Shown piece after piece: positions 1-9,300 of a stretch of DNA of 64,000 nt (positions are counted from its first letter, which is position 1; the number at the start of each line of letters is the position of its first letter). The DNA is taken from assembly GCF_018069565.1 (NCBI RefSeq), contig NZ_JAGPNL010000001.1, positions 806,001-870,000 of the forward strand. The letters are read 5' to 3'. The notes under the pieces were generated by a model. It was not told where the DNA came from and searched no databases. It saw only the letters and a program-made list of their open reading frames with translations. A program made the position numbers and the translations under genes. The DNA comes from Streptomyces tagetis (GTDB taxonomy: Bacteria > Actinomycetota > Actinomycetes > Streptomycetales > Streptomycetaceae).

Positions 1-687
1 GCCATGGTGGACAAGATCCTCGACGGCGCGGGCACCCCCGCCTACGGGCCGCTCCCCACCGACGACCCCTGGTACGCCAAGGGCATCGAGCGCCCCCGCG
101 ACCTCAAGGGCGCCACGGCCCTCCTGGACCGGGCCGGGTGGAAGCCCGGCGCCGACGGCGTCCGCGCCAAGGACGGCAGCCGCGCCTCCTTCACCCTCTT
201 CTACCCCTCCGGCGACAAGGTCCGCCAGGACCACGCCCTCGCCTACGCCTCCGACGCCAAGAAGGCCGGCATCGAGGTCAAGGTCGAGGGCGCCACCTGG
301 GAGGTCATCGAGCCGCGCATGGGCGAGGACGCCGTCCTGGCCGGCTTCGGCAGCGTCGGCGACCCCGACTTCGGCCTCTACACCCTGCTGCACTCCTCCC
401 TCGCCGGCGACGGCTTCAACAACATGCCCGGCTACGACAACCCGGCCGTCGACCGCGCCCTCGACACCGCGCGCCGCGCCCAGGACGAGGGCGAGCGCCG
501 CACCGCCTACACCGCCCTGCAGAAGGCCCTGGTCGAGGACCCCGGCTACACCTTCCTCACCCACATCGACCACCTCTACGTCCTCGACGACCGCTGGGAC
601 GGGCTGACCACCCAGCTCGAACCGCACGAGCACGGCTTCGCCAGCGGCCCCTGGTGGAACATCGAGGACTGGCAGCCGAAGAAGTGA
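1..687 (+). CDS. ABC transporter substrate-binding protein, peptide/nickel type (5' truncated by window edge)
   Basis: Extracytoplasmic solute-binding lipoprotein of family 5 (DppA/OppA/NikA fold); only the C-terminal ~228 residues are in the window and the frame is open to base 1. Typical family signatures are visible: the loop around GDPDFGLYTLLHSS, the FNNMPGYDNPAVDRAL segment where ligand-binding proteins of this family list dispersed contacts, and a closing aromatic stretch GPWWNIEDW. The stop at 685-687 lies within the possible start region of the next permease gene, so it is the first or an early gene of the importer operon. The ligand cannot be read from the sequence; di/oligopeptides or nickel complexes are the usual substrates. 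Confidence 0.85.
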   Translation, partial: AMVDKILDGAGTPAYGPLPTDDPWYAKGIERPRDLKGATALLDRAGWKPGADGVRAKDGSRASFTLFYPSGDKVRQDHALAYASDAKKAGIEVKVEGATWEVIEPRMGEDAVLAGFGSVGDPDFGLYTLLHSSLAGDGFNNMPGYDNPAVDRALDTARRAQDEGERRTAYTALQKALVEDPGYTFLTHIDHLYVLDDRWDGLTTQLEPHEHGFASGPWWNIEDWQPKK

Positions 688-707
688 CACCGCTTCCCTG
701 GGGGGCG

Positions 708-1676
708 ATGGCCCGCATGACGGGGCGGCGGGCGCTGTTCGCCGTCCCCGTCGTCCTCGTCGTCACCCTCGGCGTCTTCGCCATCGCCGCCGTCTCCCCG
801 TTCGACCCGGTCAAGGCGTACGCCGGCAGCGCCGCGCTCGGCGCCGACCAGGAGACCCTGGACCGGCTGCGCGCCAACCTCGGCGTCGACCAGTCCTTCG
901 CCGCGCGCTGGTGGCACTGGCTGACCTCCGCGCTCGGCGGCGACCTCGGCCACTCCACCGTCATGCGCCAGCCCGTCACCGAGGTCATCGGCGAACGCCT
1001 CGTGTGGAGCGCCCTGCTGTGCGCCGTCGCCTTCGCCGCCGCCGTCGTGGCCGGTGTCGTGCTCGGCGTCCTGGCCGCCCGGCGCCCCGGCTCGCTCACC
1101 GACCGCGTCGTCACCTCGCTCGCCTACTCCCTGGAGGCCGCGCCGGTCTTCTGGACGGCGCTGCTCGCCGTCTGGCTCTTCGCCCTGCACTGGGGCGTCC
1201 TGCCGGCCGGCGGTCTCACCGACACCGGCAGCGAGCTGGTCACCGCCGGCCAGGTGGCGAGCCATCTGGTCCTCCCCGCCGGGGTGCTCGCCGTCTCCCA
1301 ACTGCCCTGGTTCACGCTCTACGTCCGCCAGGGCGTCACCGACGCCCTCGCCGAGGACCCGGTGCGCGGCGCCCGCGCCCGCGGCATCGGCGAGGGCACC
1401 GTCCTGTTCGGCCACGCCCTGCGCTCCGGACTGCTCCCGGTGCTCACCCTGATCGGCTCCCGGGTGCCCGAACTCATCACCGGCGCCCTGCTGGTGGAGT
1501 CCGTCTTCAGTTGGCCCGGCATCGCCGCCGCCACCGTGGAGGCCGCCACCGCCGTCGACTTCCCGCTGCTGGCCGCGCTCACCACACTCGCCACCGCCGC
1601 CGTCCTCGCCGGCAACCTCCTCGCCGACCTGCTCTACGGACTCTTCGACCCGAGGGTGAACCTCCGTGACATGTGA
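708..1676 (+). CDS. ABC transporter permease, DppB-like
   Basis: Inner-membrane permease of a dipeptide/nickel importer. The first helix (ALFAVPVVLVVTLGVFAIAAVSPFDP) and the periplasmic loop ending in LGVDQSFAARWWHWLTSALGGDLGHS are typical of DppB. Five further hydrophobic segments follow, and the EAA-type coupling loop is seen as VRGARARGIGEGTVLFGHALRSGLLPVLT. The start is uncertain: GTG 684 overlaps the upstream stop, ATG 708 follows a GGGGGG run closely, and ATG 717 has the best spacing to that run. I chose ATG 708, giving 322 residues, normal for DppB. The stop overlaps the GTG start option of the next permease gene. It should pair with the DppC-like subunit to form the channel. Confidence 0.85.
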   Translation: MARMTGRRALFAVPVVLVVTLGVFAIAAVSPFDPVKAYAGSAALGADQETLDRLRANLGVDQSFAARWWHWLTSALGGDLGHSTVMRQPVTEVIGERLVWSALLCAVAFAAAVVAGVVLGVLAARRPGSLTDRVVTSLAYSLEAAPVFWTALLAVWLFALHWGVLPAGGLTDTGSELVTAGQVASHLVLPAGVLAVSQLPWFTLYVRQGVTDALAEDPVRGARARGIGEGTVLFGHALRSGLLPVLTLIGSRVPELITGALLVESVFSWPGIAAATVEAATAVDFPLLAALTTLATAAVLAGNLLADLLYGLFDPRVNLRDM

Positions 1677-2593
1677 CGCCCATGGCTGAGACCACGGTCG
1701 AGAAGACCGCCCCACGCGAGTCCGGTGCGGCCCGCGCCGCATGGCGCTCCCGGACCGGCACCCGCCGCTCCACCCGCACCCTGCGCCTGTACACCTCCGT
1801 CGTGCTGACCGGCGTGACGGTGCTCGCCGTCCTCGTCGTCCCCCCGCTGGTCCAGCTCGACCAGCAGGCCGTCGACCTGGCCGCGAAGCTCCGGCCGCCC
1901 AGCGCGGCCCACCCCTTCGGCACCGACGACGTCGGCCGGGACCTGCTGCTGCGCTGCGTCTACGGGCTGCGCGTCTCCCTGCTCGTCGGCGTCGCGGCGG
2001 CGCTGACCGCCACCGTCGTCGGCACCGCCGTCGGCGCCACCGCGGGCGCCCTCGGCGGCTGGGTCGACCGCGCCGTCATGCGCGTCGTCGACGCCTTCTC
2101 CTCCGTACCGCATCTGCTGCTCGGCGTCTTCATCGTCGCCATGTTCCGGCCCGGCGTCTGGCCCGTGGTGGCCTCCGTCGCGCTCACCCACTGGCTGTCG
2201 ACCGCGCGGATCGTCCGTGCCGAGGTGCTCTCCCTGCGCGCCCGGCCCTACGTCGACGCCGCCGTCTCCGGCGGCGCCTCCCGGTGGCGGGTGGCCGTAC
2301 GCCACCTGCTGCCCGGCGTCCTGCCGCAGGCCGCGCTCGCCGCCGTCCTCATGGTGCCGCACGCCATGTGGCACGAGTCGGCGCTCTCCTTCCTCGGGCT
2401 CGGACTGCCCACCCACATGGCGAGCCTCGGCAACCTCATCCAGAGCGCCCGCGGTTCGCTGCTCGCCGGGCAGTGGTGGCCCACCCTCTTCCCGGGCCTG
2501 TTCATCATCGTCCCCACCCTCGCCGTCGCCGGGCTCGCCGGCGTCTGGCGGGAGCGGATCAACCCCCGCCGCCGATCGGAGCTGATGCTGTGA
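1673..2593 (+). CDS. ABC transporter permease, DppC-like
   Basis: Second permease of the importer, ~306 residues from GTG 1673 (ATG 1682 is an equally possible start three codons later). It has the DppC layout: one N-terminal helix (LYTSVVLTGVTVLAVLVVPPLVQ), then HPFGTDDVGRDLLLRCVYG, the conserved motif before the permease core. The EAA loop reads YVDAAVSGGASRWRVAVRHLLPGVLPQ, followed by the SALSFLGLGLP block close to the C-terminus. The stop TGA at 2591-2593 overlaps the GTG start of the next gene (GTGA). Co-transcription with the binding protein, the first permease and the two ATPases is implied by the absence of gaps. Confidence 0.87.
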   Translation: MTPMAETTVEKTAPRESGAARAAWRSRTGTRRSTRTLRLYTSVVLTGVTVLAVLVVPPLVQLDQQAVDLAAKLRPPSAAHPFGTDDVGRDLLLRCVYGLRVSLLVGVAAALTATVVGTAVGATAGALGGWVDRAVMRVVDAFSSVPHLLLGVFIVAMFRPGVWPVVASVALTHWLSTARIVRAEVLSLRARPYVDAAVSGGASRWRVAVRHLLPGVLPQAALAAVLMVPHAMWHESALSFLGLGLPTHMASLGNLIQSARGSLLAGQWWPTLFPGLFIIVPTLAVAGLAGVWRERINPRRRSELML

Positions 2594-3564
2594 CCGGGCG
2601 AGCCCCCGTGCTGTCCGTACGCGGTCTGTCGGTGCGCTTCCTCATGCCGGGCGGGCGGCGCGTCGCCGCCGTCACCGACGCCCACTTCGACGTGGCACCC
2701 GGCGAATGCCTCGCCCTGGTCGGCGAGAGCGGCTGCGGCAAGTCCGTCCTCGCCTCCGCCCTCCTCGGCCTGCTCCCGGGCAACGCCCGGACGGCGGGCG
2801 AGGCGCTGCTCGGCCCGCTCGACCTGCTCGCCGCCGACGAACGCACCCTGGCCCGCACCGTACGCGGCCGGCTCGTCGGCCTCGTCCCGCAGAGCCCCGC
2901 CGCCCACCTCACCCCGGTCCGCACCATCCGCTCCCAGCTCGCCGAGACCCTCGCCGCGCTCACCCCGGTCCGCGGCCGGAGCGCCCTGCGCGCGGCCACC
3001 CGGGCCGCCGCCGAACGCGCCGCCTTCCCCGCCGACCACCTCGACCGCCACCCCCACCAGCTCTCCGGCGGACTCGCCCAGCGCGCCGCCACCGCCCTCG
3101 CCCTGGCCGGCGACGCGCCGCTGCTGCTCGCCGACGAACCCACCACCGGGCTCGACCGCGACCTCGTCGACCGCACCGTCGACGAACTGCGCCGCCACGT
3201 CGACGCCGACGAGGGCCGCGCCCTGCTGATGATCACCCACGACCTGGCCGCCGCCGAGCGCATCGCCGACCGGGTCGCCGTGATGTACGCCGGCCGGATC
3301 GTCGAACTCGCCGACGCCACCGCCTTCTTCGGCACCCCCGGACCCCGCCACCCCTACAGCCGCGGCCTGCTCCAGGCGCTGCCCGACCGCGCCTTCACCC
3401 CCATCCCCGGACTGCCGCCGGAACTCGGCGACCTGCCCGCCGGCTGCGCCTTCGCCGCCCGCTGCGCGCGGGCCGACGACGCCTGCGCCGAGCTGCCGCC
3501 GGCCGGCCCGGTCCTCTGCCACCACCCGCACACCGCCGTCCCGGAGGCCGCCGACCGTGCTTGA
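2590..3564 (+). CDS. ABC transporter ATPase, DppD-like
   Basis: Cytoplasmic nucleotide-binding subunit, 324 residues from GTG 2590. Walker A is GESGCGKS, the Q-loop is LVPQSP, the signature is LSGGLAQR, Walker B is LLLADEPTTGLD and the H-loop is MITHDL. The C-terminal oligopeptide-binding-type extension is present: HPYSRGLLQALPDRAFTPIPGLPPELGDLPAGCAFAARCARADDAC, with the four-cysteine pattern known from DppD/OppD proteins. The last 8 bases overlap the next ATPase gene. The two ATPases probably act as a heterodimer under the two permeases. Confidence 0.9.
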   Translation: MTGRAPVLSVRGLSVRFLMPGGRRVAAVTDAHFDVAPGECLALVGESGCGKSVLASALLGLLPGNARTAGEALLGPLDLLAADERTLARTVRGRLVGLVPQSPAAHLTPVRTIRSQLAETLAALTPVRGRSALRAATRAAAERAAFPADHLDRHPHQLSGGLAQRAATALALAGDAPLLLADEPTTGLDRDLVDRTVDELRRHVDADEGRALLMITHDLAAAERIADRVAVMYAGRIVELADATAFFGTPGPRHPYSRGLLQALPDRAFTPIPGLPPELGDLPAGCAFAARCARADDACAELPPAGPVLCHHPHTAVPEAADRA

Positions 3565-4237
3565 CCTGCGTGCCGTCACCGCCGGATACCCGGGCCACCC
3601 CCCGGTGTTCCGGGACGTCTCCCTGACCGTCGCCCCCGGCGAGTCGGCCGGCCTGCTCGGCCCCAGCGGCTGCGGCAAGTCCACCCTCGCCCGCGTCGCC
3701 GCCCTCCTGCACCGCCCGGACGCCGGCACCCTGCACCTGGACGGGGAGCGGATACGCCACTGGCGTCACCGCGCGCCCCGCGCCCAGCGCACCGCCTTCG
3801 GCGTCGTCTTCCAGCAGCCCCGCCTCTCCGCCGACCCCCGGCTGACCCTCGCCGACCTCGTCGCCGAACCCCTGCGCGCCACCGGGGACCGCGAGCACCT
3901 CGGCGAACGGGTCGCCGCACTCGCCGCCCGGGTGGGCCTCACCGGCGACCTGCTGTCCCGCCGCCCGCACGAGGTCAGCGACGGCCAGTTGCAGCGGGCC
4001 TGCCTCGCCCGCGCGCTGGTGCTGCGCCCGCGCTGGCTGGTGTGCGACGAGATGACCGCCATGCTGGACGCCTCCACGACCGCCGCGCTGGTCGGGGTGG
4101 TCGAGGAGTACCGCGCCGAGACGGGCGCGGGACTCCTCGCCGTCGGCCACGACCGGGTCCTCCTGGACCGCTGGTGCGACCGCACCGTCGAGTGGAGTTC
4201 CCTGATCACGCCCGCGGCACAGGCACCCGCGCGGTAG
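3557..4237 (+). CDS. ABC transporter ATPase, DppF-like (short)
   Basis: Second ATPase, 226 residues from GTG 3557, overlapping the previous gene by 8 bases. Walker A is GPSGCGKST, the Q-loop is VVFQQP, and the H-loop is the VGHDR stretch. It is shorter than usual DppF (~320) because it lacks the C-terminal peptide-transporter extension. Two motifs deviate: the signature reads VSDGQLQR instead of LSGGQ, and Walker B continues as CDEMTAMLD instead of DEPTSALD. The catalytic Glu after Walker B (DE) is kept. This may make one of the two composite ATP sites degenerate, which is common in heterodimeric ABC ATPases. Last gene of the operon. Confidence 0.85.
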   Translation: MLDLRAVTAGYPGHPPVFRDVSLTVAPGESAGLLGPSGCGKSTLARVAALLHRPDAGTLHLDGERIRHWRHRAPRAQRTAFGVVFQQPRLSADPRLTLADLVAEPLRATGDREHLGERVAALAARVGLTGDLLSRRPHEVSDGQLQRACLARALVLRPRWLVCDEMTAMLDASTTAALVGVVEEYRAETGAGLLAVGHDRVLLDRWCDRTVEWSSLITPAAQAPAR

Positions 4238-4304
4238 CGTCGCGCAGGCCGCCCACCCCGCCCGCCGCGCACCGGCACCCACCCGCCGCCGGGGGAAGAC
4301 GACA

Positions 4305-4364
4305 GGCGGGAAAGGCCACTCGCGGGAAAGGCCACACGCGGGAAAGGCCACACGCCGGGAAAGC
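4305..4364. repeat. 16-bp tandem repeat, about 3.5 copies
   Basis: Between the ABC operon and phoD a unit close to CACACGCGGGAAAGGC repeats head to tail (gggaaaggccac at 4308, 4324, 4340; a divergent gggaaagc copy at 4357). Units differ by one or two bases. No coding function is seen. It may be a slippage product or a protein-binding array. Confidence 0.75.
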
Positions 4365-4384
4365 GACATGCATCCGTCAAGCGC

Positions 4385-4418
4385 GGGTCACGGGCGCAGG
4401 GGCCGGGGTTCATCCGGC
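4385..4418 (+). promoter_or_regulatory. possible degenerate PHO box upstream of phoD
   Basis: GGTCACGGGCG at 4386 and GTTCATCCGGC at 4408 are 22 bases apart, that is two 11-base steps. This is the spacing of the direct-repeat units bound by PhoP in streptomycetes (consensus near GTTCACCCGGC). The middle unit is a poor match. The site is 50-80 bases upstream of a PhoD-type phosphatase gene, a classical PhoP target. Inference only. Confidence 0.35.
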
Positions 4419-4467
4419 GCCGCTTGGCTGGACGCGGCCAGCCAGCCCCTCGCCGTCTGGAGGTTCG

Positions 4468-6063
4468 ATGACCCCGTCACGCACCAGCATGGCCGGCCCC
4501 CTTCGCAGAAGGGGGTTCCTCGGCATCGCGGGGGCCGGCGCCGGTGCCGTGCTGCTCGGCGGCGGACCCGCGCCCGCCGCCGTGGCCGCGCCCCCGGCCC
4601 GCGCCCCGCGCGACCCGTTCACCCTCGGCGTCGCCTCCGGCGACCCGCTCCCCGACGCCGTCGTCCTCTGGACCCGCCTCGCCCCCGACCCCCTGGAACC
4701 CGGCGGCGGCATGCCCGCCCGCCCCGTCGCCGTGCGCTGGGAGGTCGCCCTCGACGAACGGTTCCGCACCGTCGTACGCCGGGGCGTGGAACACGCCGTC
4801 CCCGAGGAGGCGCACACCGTCCACGCCGACGTCCGGGGCCTCGCACCGCACCGCGAGTACCACTACCGCTTCCGCGTCGGCGACACGCTCTCGCCCGCCG
4901 GACGCACCCGCACCGCCCCGGCCCCCGGCACCGCCCCCACCGTCGACTTCGCGTTCGCCTCCTGCGCCAACTGGGAGGCCGGCCACTTCACCGCGTACCG
5001 GCACATGGCCGAGGAACGCCCCGACGTCGTCTTCCACCTCGGCGACTACCTCTACGAGTACGCGGCCGGCGCCAACGGCGACGTGCGCACCCACGTCGGC
5101 GGCGAGATGCACACCCTCGACGAGTACCGCCGGCGCCACGCCCAGTACAAGACCGACCCCGACCTGACGCTGCTGCACTCCGTCGCCCCCTTCATCGTCA
5201 CCTGGGACGACCACGAGACCGACAACAACTACGCCGGCCTGATCCCCGAGAACCGCGACCCCGCCCAGGGCAACGACACCACCGAGCACTTCGCCGCCCG
5301 CCGCCGGGCCGCCTACCAGGCGTACTGGGAGCACATGCCGCTGCGCCGCTTCCGCAAGCCGGTCGACACCGGACTGCCGCTGTACCGGCGGTTCGTGTAC
5401 GGGGACACCGCCACCTTCAGCGTGCTCGACACCCGCCAGTACCGCACCGACCAGCCCTACGGCGACAAATGGCAGGTCTCCGGCCCCGACCAGTGGGACC
5501 CGAAGGCCACCATCCTCGGCGAGGAGCAGCACGCCTGGCTGGAGGAGAGCCTCACCCGCTCCCGCGCCACCTGGAACGTGCTGCCCCAGCAGATCTACTT
5601 CGCCAACTGGGACGCCGTCGCCGGAGAGGACGACGGCGGCTACAACGACGGCTGGGACGGCTACCGCGTCTCCCGCGACCGCGTCCTCGGCCACGTCGCC
5701 GAACGCGGCATCGACAACTTCGTCGTCCTCACCGGCGACGTCCACGCCAACTGGACCAACGACCTGCGCCGCGACTTCGAGCGCCCCGAGACCCCCGTGC
5801 TCGGCAGCGAGTTCGTCTGCACGTCGATCACCTCCGGCGGCGACGGCACCGGCTCCCACGACCCCGGCCAGGTCTACTGGGACGAGAACCCGCACACCAA
5901 GTACTACGGCGACCGCCGCGGCTACGTCCGCTGCACCGTCTCCCGCGACACGTACACCGCCGACTACCGGGTCCTCGACCGGGTCACCCGCCCCGACGCC
6001 CCCGTCCGCACCGACCGCTCCTTCGTCATCGAGGCCGGGGTACCGGGCGTACAGACGCCCTGA
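4468..6063 (+). CDS. phoD: alkaline phosphatase/phosphodiesterase PhoD, Tat-exported
   Basis: 531-residue secreted metallophosphatase. ATG 4468 is preceded by GGAGG at a good distance. The N-terminus has a Tat signal (RRRGFLGIAGAGAGAVLLGG), then the PhoD N-terminal beta domain (FTLGVASGDPLPDAVVLWTRL). The metallophosphatase core follows: FASCANWEAG, HLGDYLYEY (~190), WDDHETDNNY (~245), LPQQIYFANWD and TGDVHANW (~423). The DxxD, Asn, His and Asp ligands of the Fe/Ca centre described for PhoD can be matched. It should release phosphate from phosphodiesters such as teichoic acids outside the membrane. It stands alone, with a perfect hairpin just after the stop, and expression under phosphate limitation is likely. 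Confidence 0.95.
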   Translation: MTPSRTSMAGPLRRRGFLGIAGAGAGAVLLGGGPAPAAVAAPPARAPRDPFTLGVASGDPLPDAVVLWTRLAPDPLEPGGGMPARPVAVRWEVALDERFRTVVRRGVEHAVPEEAHTVHADVRGLAPHREYHYRFRVGDTLSPAGRTRTAPAPGTAPTVDFAFASCANWEAGHFTAYRHMAEERPDVVFHLGDYLYEYAAGANGDVRTHVGGEMHTLDEYRRRHAQYKTDPDLTLLHSVAPFIVTWDDHETDNNYAGLIPENRDPAQGNDTTEHFAARRRAAYQAYWEHMPLRRFRKPVDTGLPLYRRFVYGDTATFSVLDTRQYRTDQPYGDKWQVSGPDQWDPKATILGEEQHAWLEESLTRSRATWNVLPQQIYFANWDAVAGEDDGGYNDGWDGYRVSRDRVLGHVAERGIDNFVVLTGDVHANWTNDLRRDFERPETPVLGSEFVCTSITSGGDGTGSHDPGQVYWDENPHTKYYGDRRGYVRCTVSRDTYTADYRVLDRVTRPDAPVRTDRSFVIEAGVPGVQTP

Positions 6064-6087
6064 CCCGGCCGCCGGAGGCCGCTCCCC

Positions 6088-6122
6088 GCGCCCACGCCCC
6101 GCACCCCGGGGGGCGTGGGCGC
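6088..6122. terminator. GC hairpin terminator after phoD
   Basis: A perfect 13-bp stem (GCGCCCACGCCCC / GGGGCGTGGGCGC) with a 9-base loop starts 25 bases after the phoD stop. There is no T-run, as is usual in this group. Confidence 0.75.
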
Positions 6123-6173
6123 CGCGCGTGGCCGAACCACACCACCAGGAACCGACAGAGACCGACGGGGTAA

Positions 6174-6202
6174 TTGATTCGGTTGTGTTCGGGTCCTAGG
6201 GT
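6174..6202 (+). promoter_or_regulatory. sigma-70-type promoter for the beta-galactosidase gene
   Basis: TTGATT (6174-6179), exactly 17 bases, then TAGGGT (6197-6202), in a locally AT-richer stretch. This fits the principal vegetative (HrdB) consensus. Transcription would start near 6209, about 108 bases before ATG 6317. Confidence 0.6.
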
Positions 6203-6316
6203 GACCGTGGCTCAGCAGCCCTCCCCCCACCGGCAGTTCGCCCCCGGACCGCTCTCCCCAGCCGTCCCCGCACCGTGCGCCGAGCCATCCTCGGCGCCCC
6301 ACGGAAGGCCACGGTC

Positions 6317-9300
6317 ATGCCGCACTCTCCCGTGTCACCCCACGACCCCGCCCCGGCCCCCCGTCCCCGGCCGCTCGTCAGCCGGCGCCGCCTCCTGGAA
6401 GGGGGAGCCGCCGTGTTCGGCGCCCTCGCGCTCTCCGCCTCCACCGTCCAGGCGCGCTCCGCCGGACGCCGCGCGGACGCCGCCTTGGCCCCGGAGTGGA
6501 ACGACTTCGGCGTCCACAGCGTCGGCACCGAGCCCCCGCACACCACGCTCATGCCCTACGCCGACCTCCCGCAGGCCCTCGCCGGCGACCGCACCCGCTC
6601 CCCGTACCGGCTCAGCCTCGACGGCACCTGGAAGTTCGCGCACGCCGACCGGCCCGAGGACCGCGACCCCGACTTCCACCGCACCGGCCTCGACGACTCC
6701 GGCTGGGACACCCTCCCCGTCCCCTCCGTCTGGCAGCTCCACGGCCACGACCTGCCCGTCTACCTCAACATCACCTACCCGTACTGGGGCGCCAACGGCC
6801 TCGGCGAGGAACCGCAGCCGCCCGCCGCCCCCACCCGGTACAACCCGGTCGGCCAGTACCGGCGCACCTTCACCGTGCCCCGCGACTGGTCCGGCCGCCG
6901 CACCTTCCTGCACTTCGAGGGCGTCAAGTCCGCCCACTACGTGTGGATCAACGGCACGCTCCTCGGCTACGACGAGGACTCCTACACGCCCTCCGAGTAC
7001 GACGTCACCGACCACCTGCGCCCCGGCACCAACCACATCGCCGTGGAGGTCTACCGCTACGCCGACGGCGACTGGCTGGAGGACCAGGACATGATCCGGC
7101 TGAGCGGCATCTTCCGCTCGGTCTACCTCTACTCCACGCCCCCCGTGCGGCTGCGCGACTTCCGCCTGGAGACCCCGCTCGACGCCGCCTACCGGGACGC
7201 CGAGCTGAAGGTCACCGCGAGCCTGCGCGCCCACGGCAGACCGGCCACCGGCGACTACACGGTGGAGACCCAGCTCTACGACGCCGCCGGCCACGCCGTC
7301 TGGCCCCGCCCGCTGCGCCAGAGCGCCGACCTCGCCGCCGCCCCGGCCGGCCAGGACGTCACCGTGGAGGGGGCGAAGGCCGTCACCGCGCCCCGCCTCT
7401 GGTCGGCCGAACACCCCCACCTCTACACCGCCGTGCTCCACCTGCGCGATCCGGCGGGGACCGTGATCGAGACCCTGTCGCACCGGGTCGGCTTCCGCGA
7501 GTTCGCCCTCAAGGACGGGCTGATGCGGATCAACGGCCGCCCCGTCTCCCTGCGCGGCACCAACCGGCACGAGATGCACCCGGCCCGCGGCACCGCGCTC
7601 ACCCGCGCCGACATGACCGAGGACATCCGGCTCATCAAGCGGATGAACATGAACAGCGTCCGCACCTCCCACTACCCGGGCAACCCGCTCTGGCTCGAAC
7701 TCGCCGACGAATACGGGCTCTACGTCGTCGACGAGACCAACCTGGAGACCCACGGCATCCGCGACCGCTTCCCCGGCGACCACCCCGACTGGTCGAAGGC
7801 GTGCGTCGACCGCGCCCGCAACATGGTGCACCGCGACAAGAACCACGCCTCGGTCGTCATCTGGTCCCTCGGCAACGAGGCCGGCGGCGGCAGCACCTTC
7901 GTCGCCATGCACGACTGGGTCCGCTCCTACGACAAGACCCGCGTCATCCAGTACGAGGGCGACGACCGCCCCGGCATCAGCGACATCCGCTCGGCCATGT
8001 ACGAGACGCCCCAGCGCGTCGAACAGCGCGCCGCGGACACCGCCGACACCCGCCCCTACGTCATGATCGAGTACTCCCACGCGATGGGGAACTCCAACGG
8101 CAACTTCCGCGAGTACTGGGACGTCGTGCGCCGCCACGACGTGCTCCAGGGCGGCTGGGTCTGGGACTTCGCCGACCAGTCGCTGCACTGGCCGGTCCCC
8201 GCCCGCACCCTGCTCACCGAGACCGGCCCGGCCGGACTGCGCGGCGAGATCCTCGCCCCCGGCGGCTCCTTCGACCGAGAGCGGGGCCTGTCCGGCGGCA
8301 CCGTCTTCGCCCGCGACGAGCGGCTCGACCTCACCGGCTCGCTCACCCTGGAAGCCTGGGTCACCCCCGGCGTGCCCGGCTACCACCAGCCGATCATCGC
8401 CAAGGGCGACACCCAGTACGCCCTCAAGCAGAACCACCGCACCCTGGAGTTCTTCATCTACTCCGGCGGCCAGTGGATCACCGCGACCTGGGACGTGCCG
8501 GACGGCTGGACCGGCACCGAACACCACCTCGCCGGCGTCTTCGACGCCGACGCCGGCACCCTCACCCTGTACGTCGACGGCACCGTGCGGGCCACCCGCG
8601 CCACCACCCTGCGGCCCAGCGGCAACACCGCCGCCCTCTCGCTGGCCACCGACGCGGACAACCAGACCCGCGAGTTCACCGGCACCATCCGCCGCGCCCG
8701 CGTCTACGCCCGCGCCCTCGGCGCCGCCGACCTCGCCTCCGACCGCCGAGGCCCCGGCGACGAGGGCGTGCGCTTCTGGTTCGACGCCGAGACCGTCCGG
8801 GCCGCCCGGGAGCGGCCCCGGGAGAAGACCTTCCTCGCCTACGGCGGCGACTGGCGCGACAACCCCAACGACGGCGCCTTCTGCGCCGACGGCATCCTCA
8901 CCGCCGACCGGCGCCTCACCGGCAAGGCCGCCGAGATCACCCGCGTCCTCCAGGCGGTCGGCGCGAGCCGCACCCCCGGCGGCGGACCCGGCGCCGTCAC
9001 CCTCGTCAACGAGTACCTCTTCACCAGCCTGCGGGAGTTCGCCGGGAGCTGGCGCCTGGTCGCCGACGGCACGGCGGTGGGGGAGGGGAAGCTCACCCGG
9101 GACCAGCTCGACGTGGCTCCGCTCTCCCGCAAGGACATCACCCTGCCCGTCCGGCTCCCCGCGCGCCCGGCCGCCGGTACCGAGTACTTCCTCGAACTCT
9201 CCTTCACCCTCAAGGAGTCCACCCCCTGGGCCGAGGCCGGCCACGAGATCGCCCGGCACCAGCTCCCGCTGCCCTCCGACGCCCCCGCCGTCACCCCGGT

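Noticed and set aside
4305..4364. CRISPR-like array
   Set aside because: Units are only 16 bases, directly adjacent with no unique spacers, and no cas genes are near.
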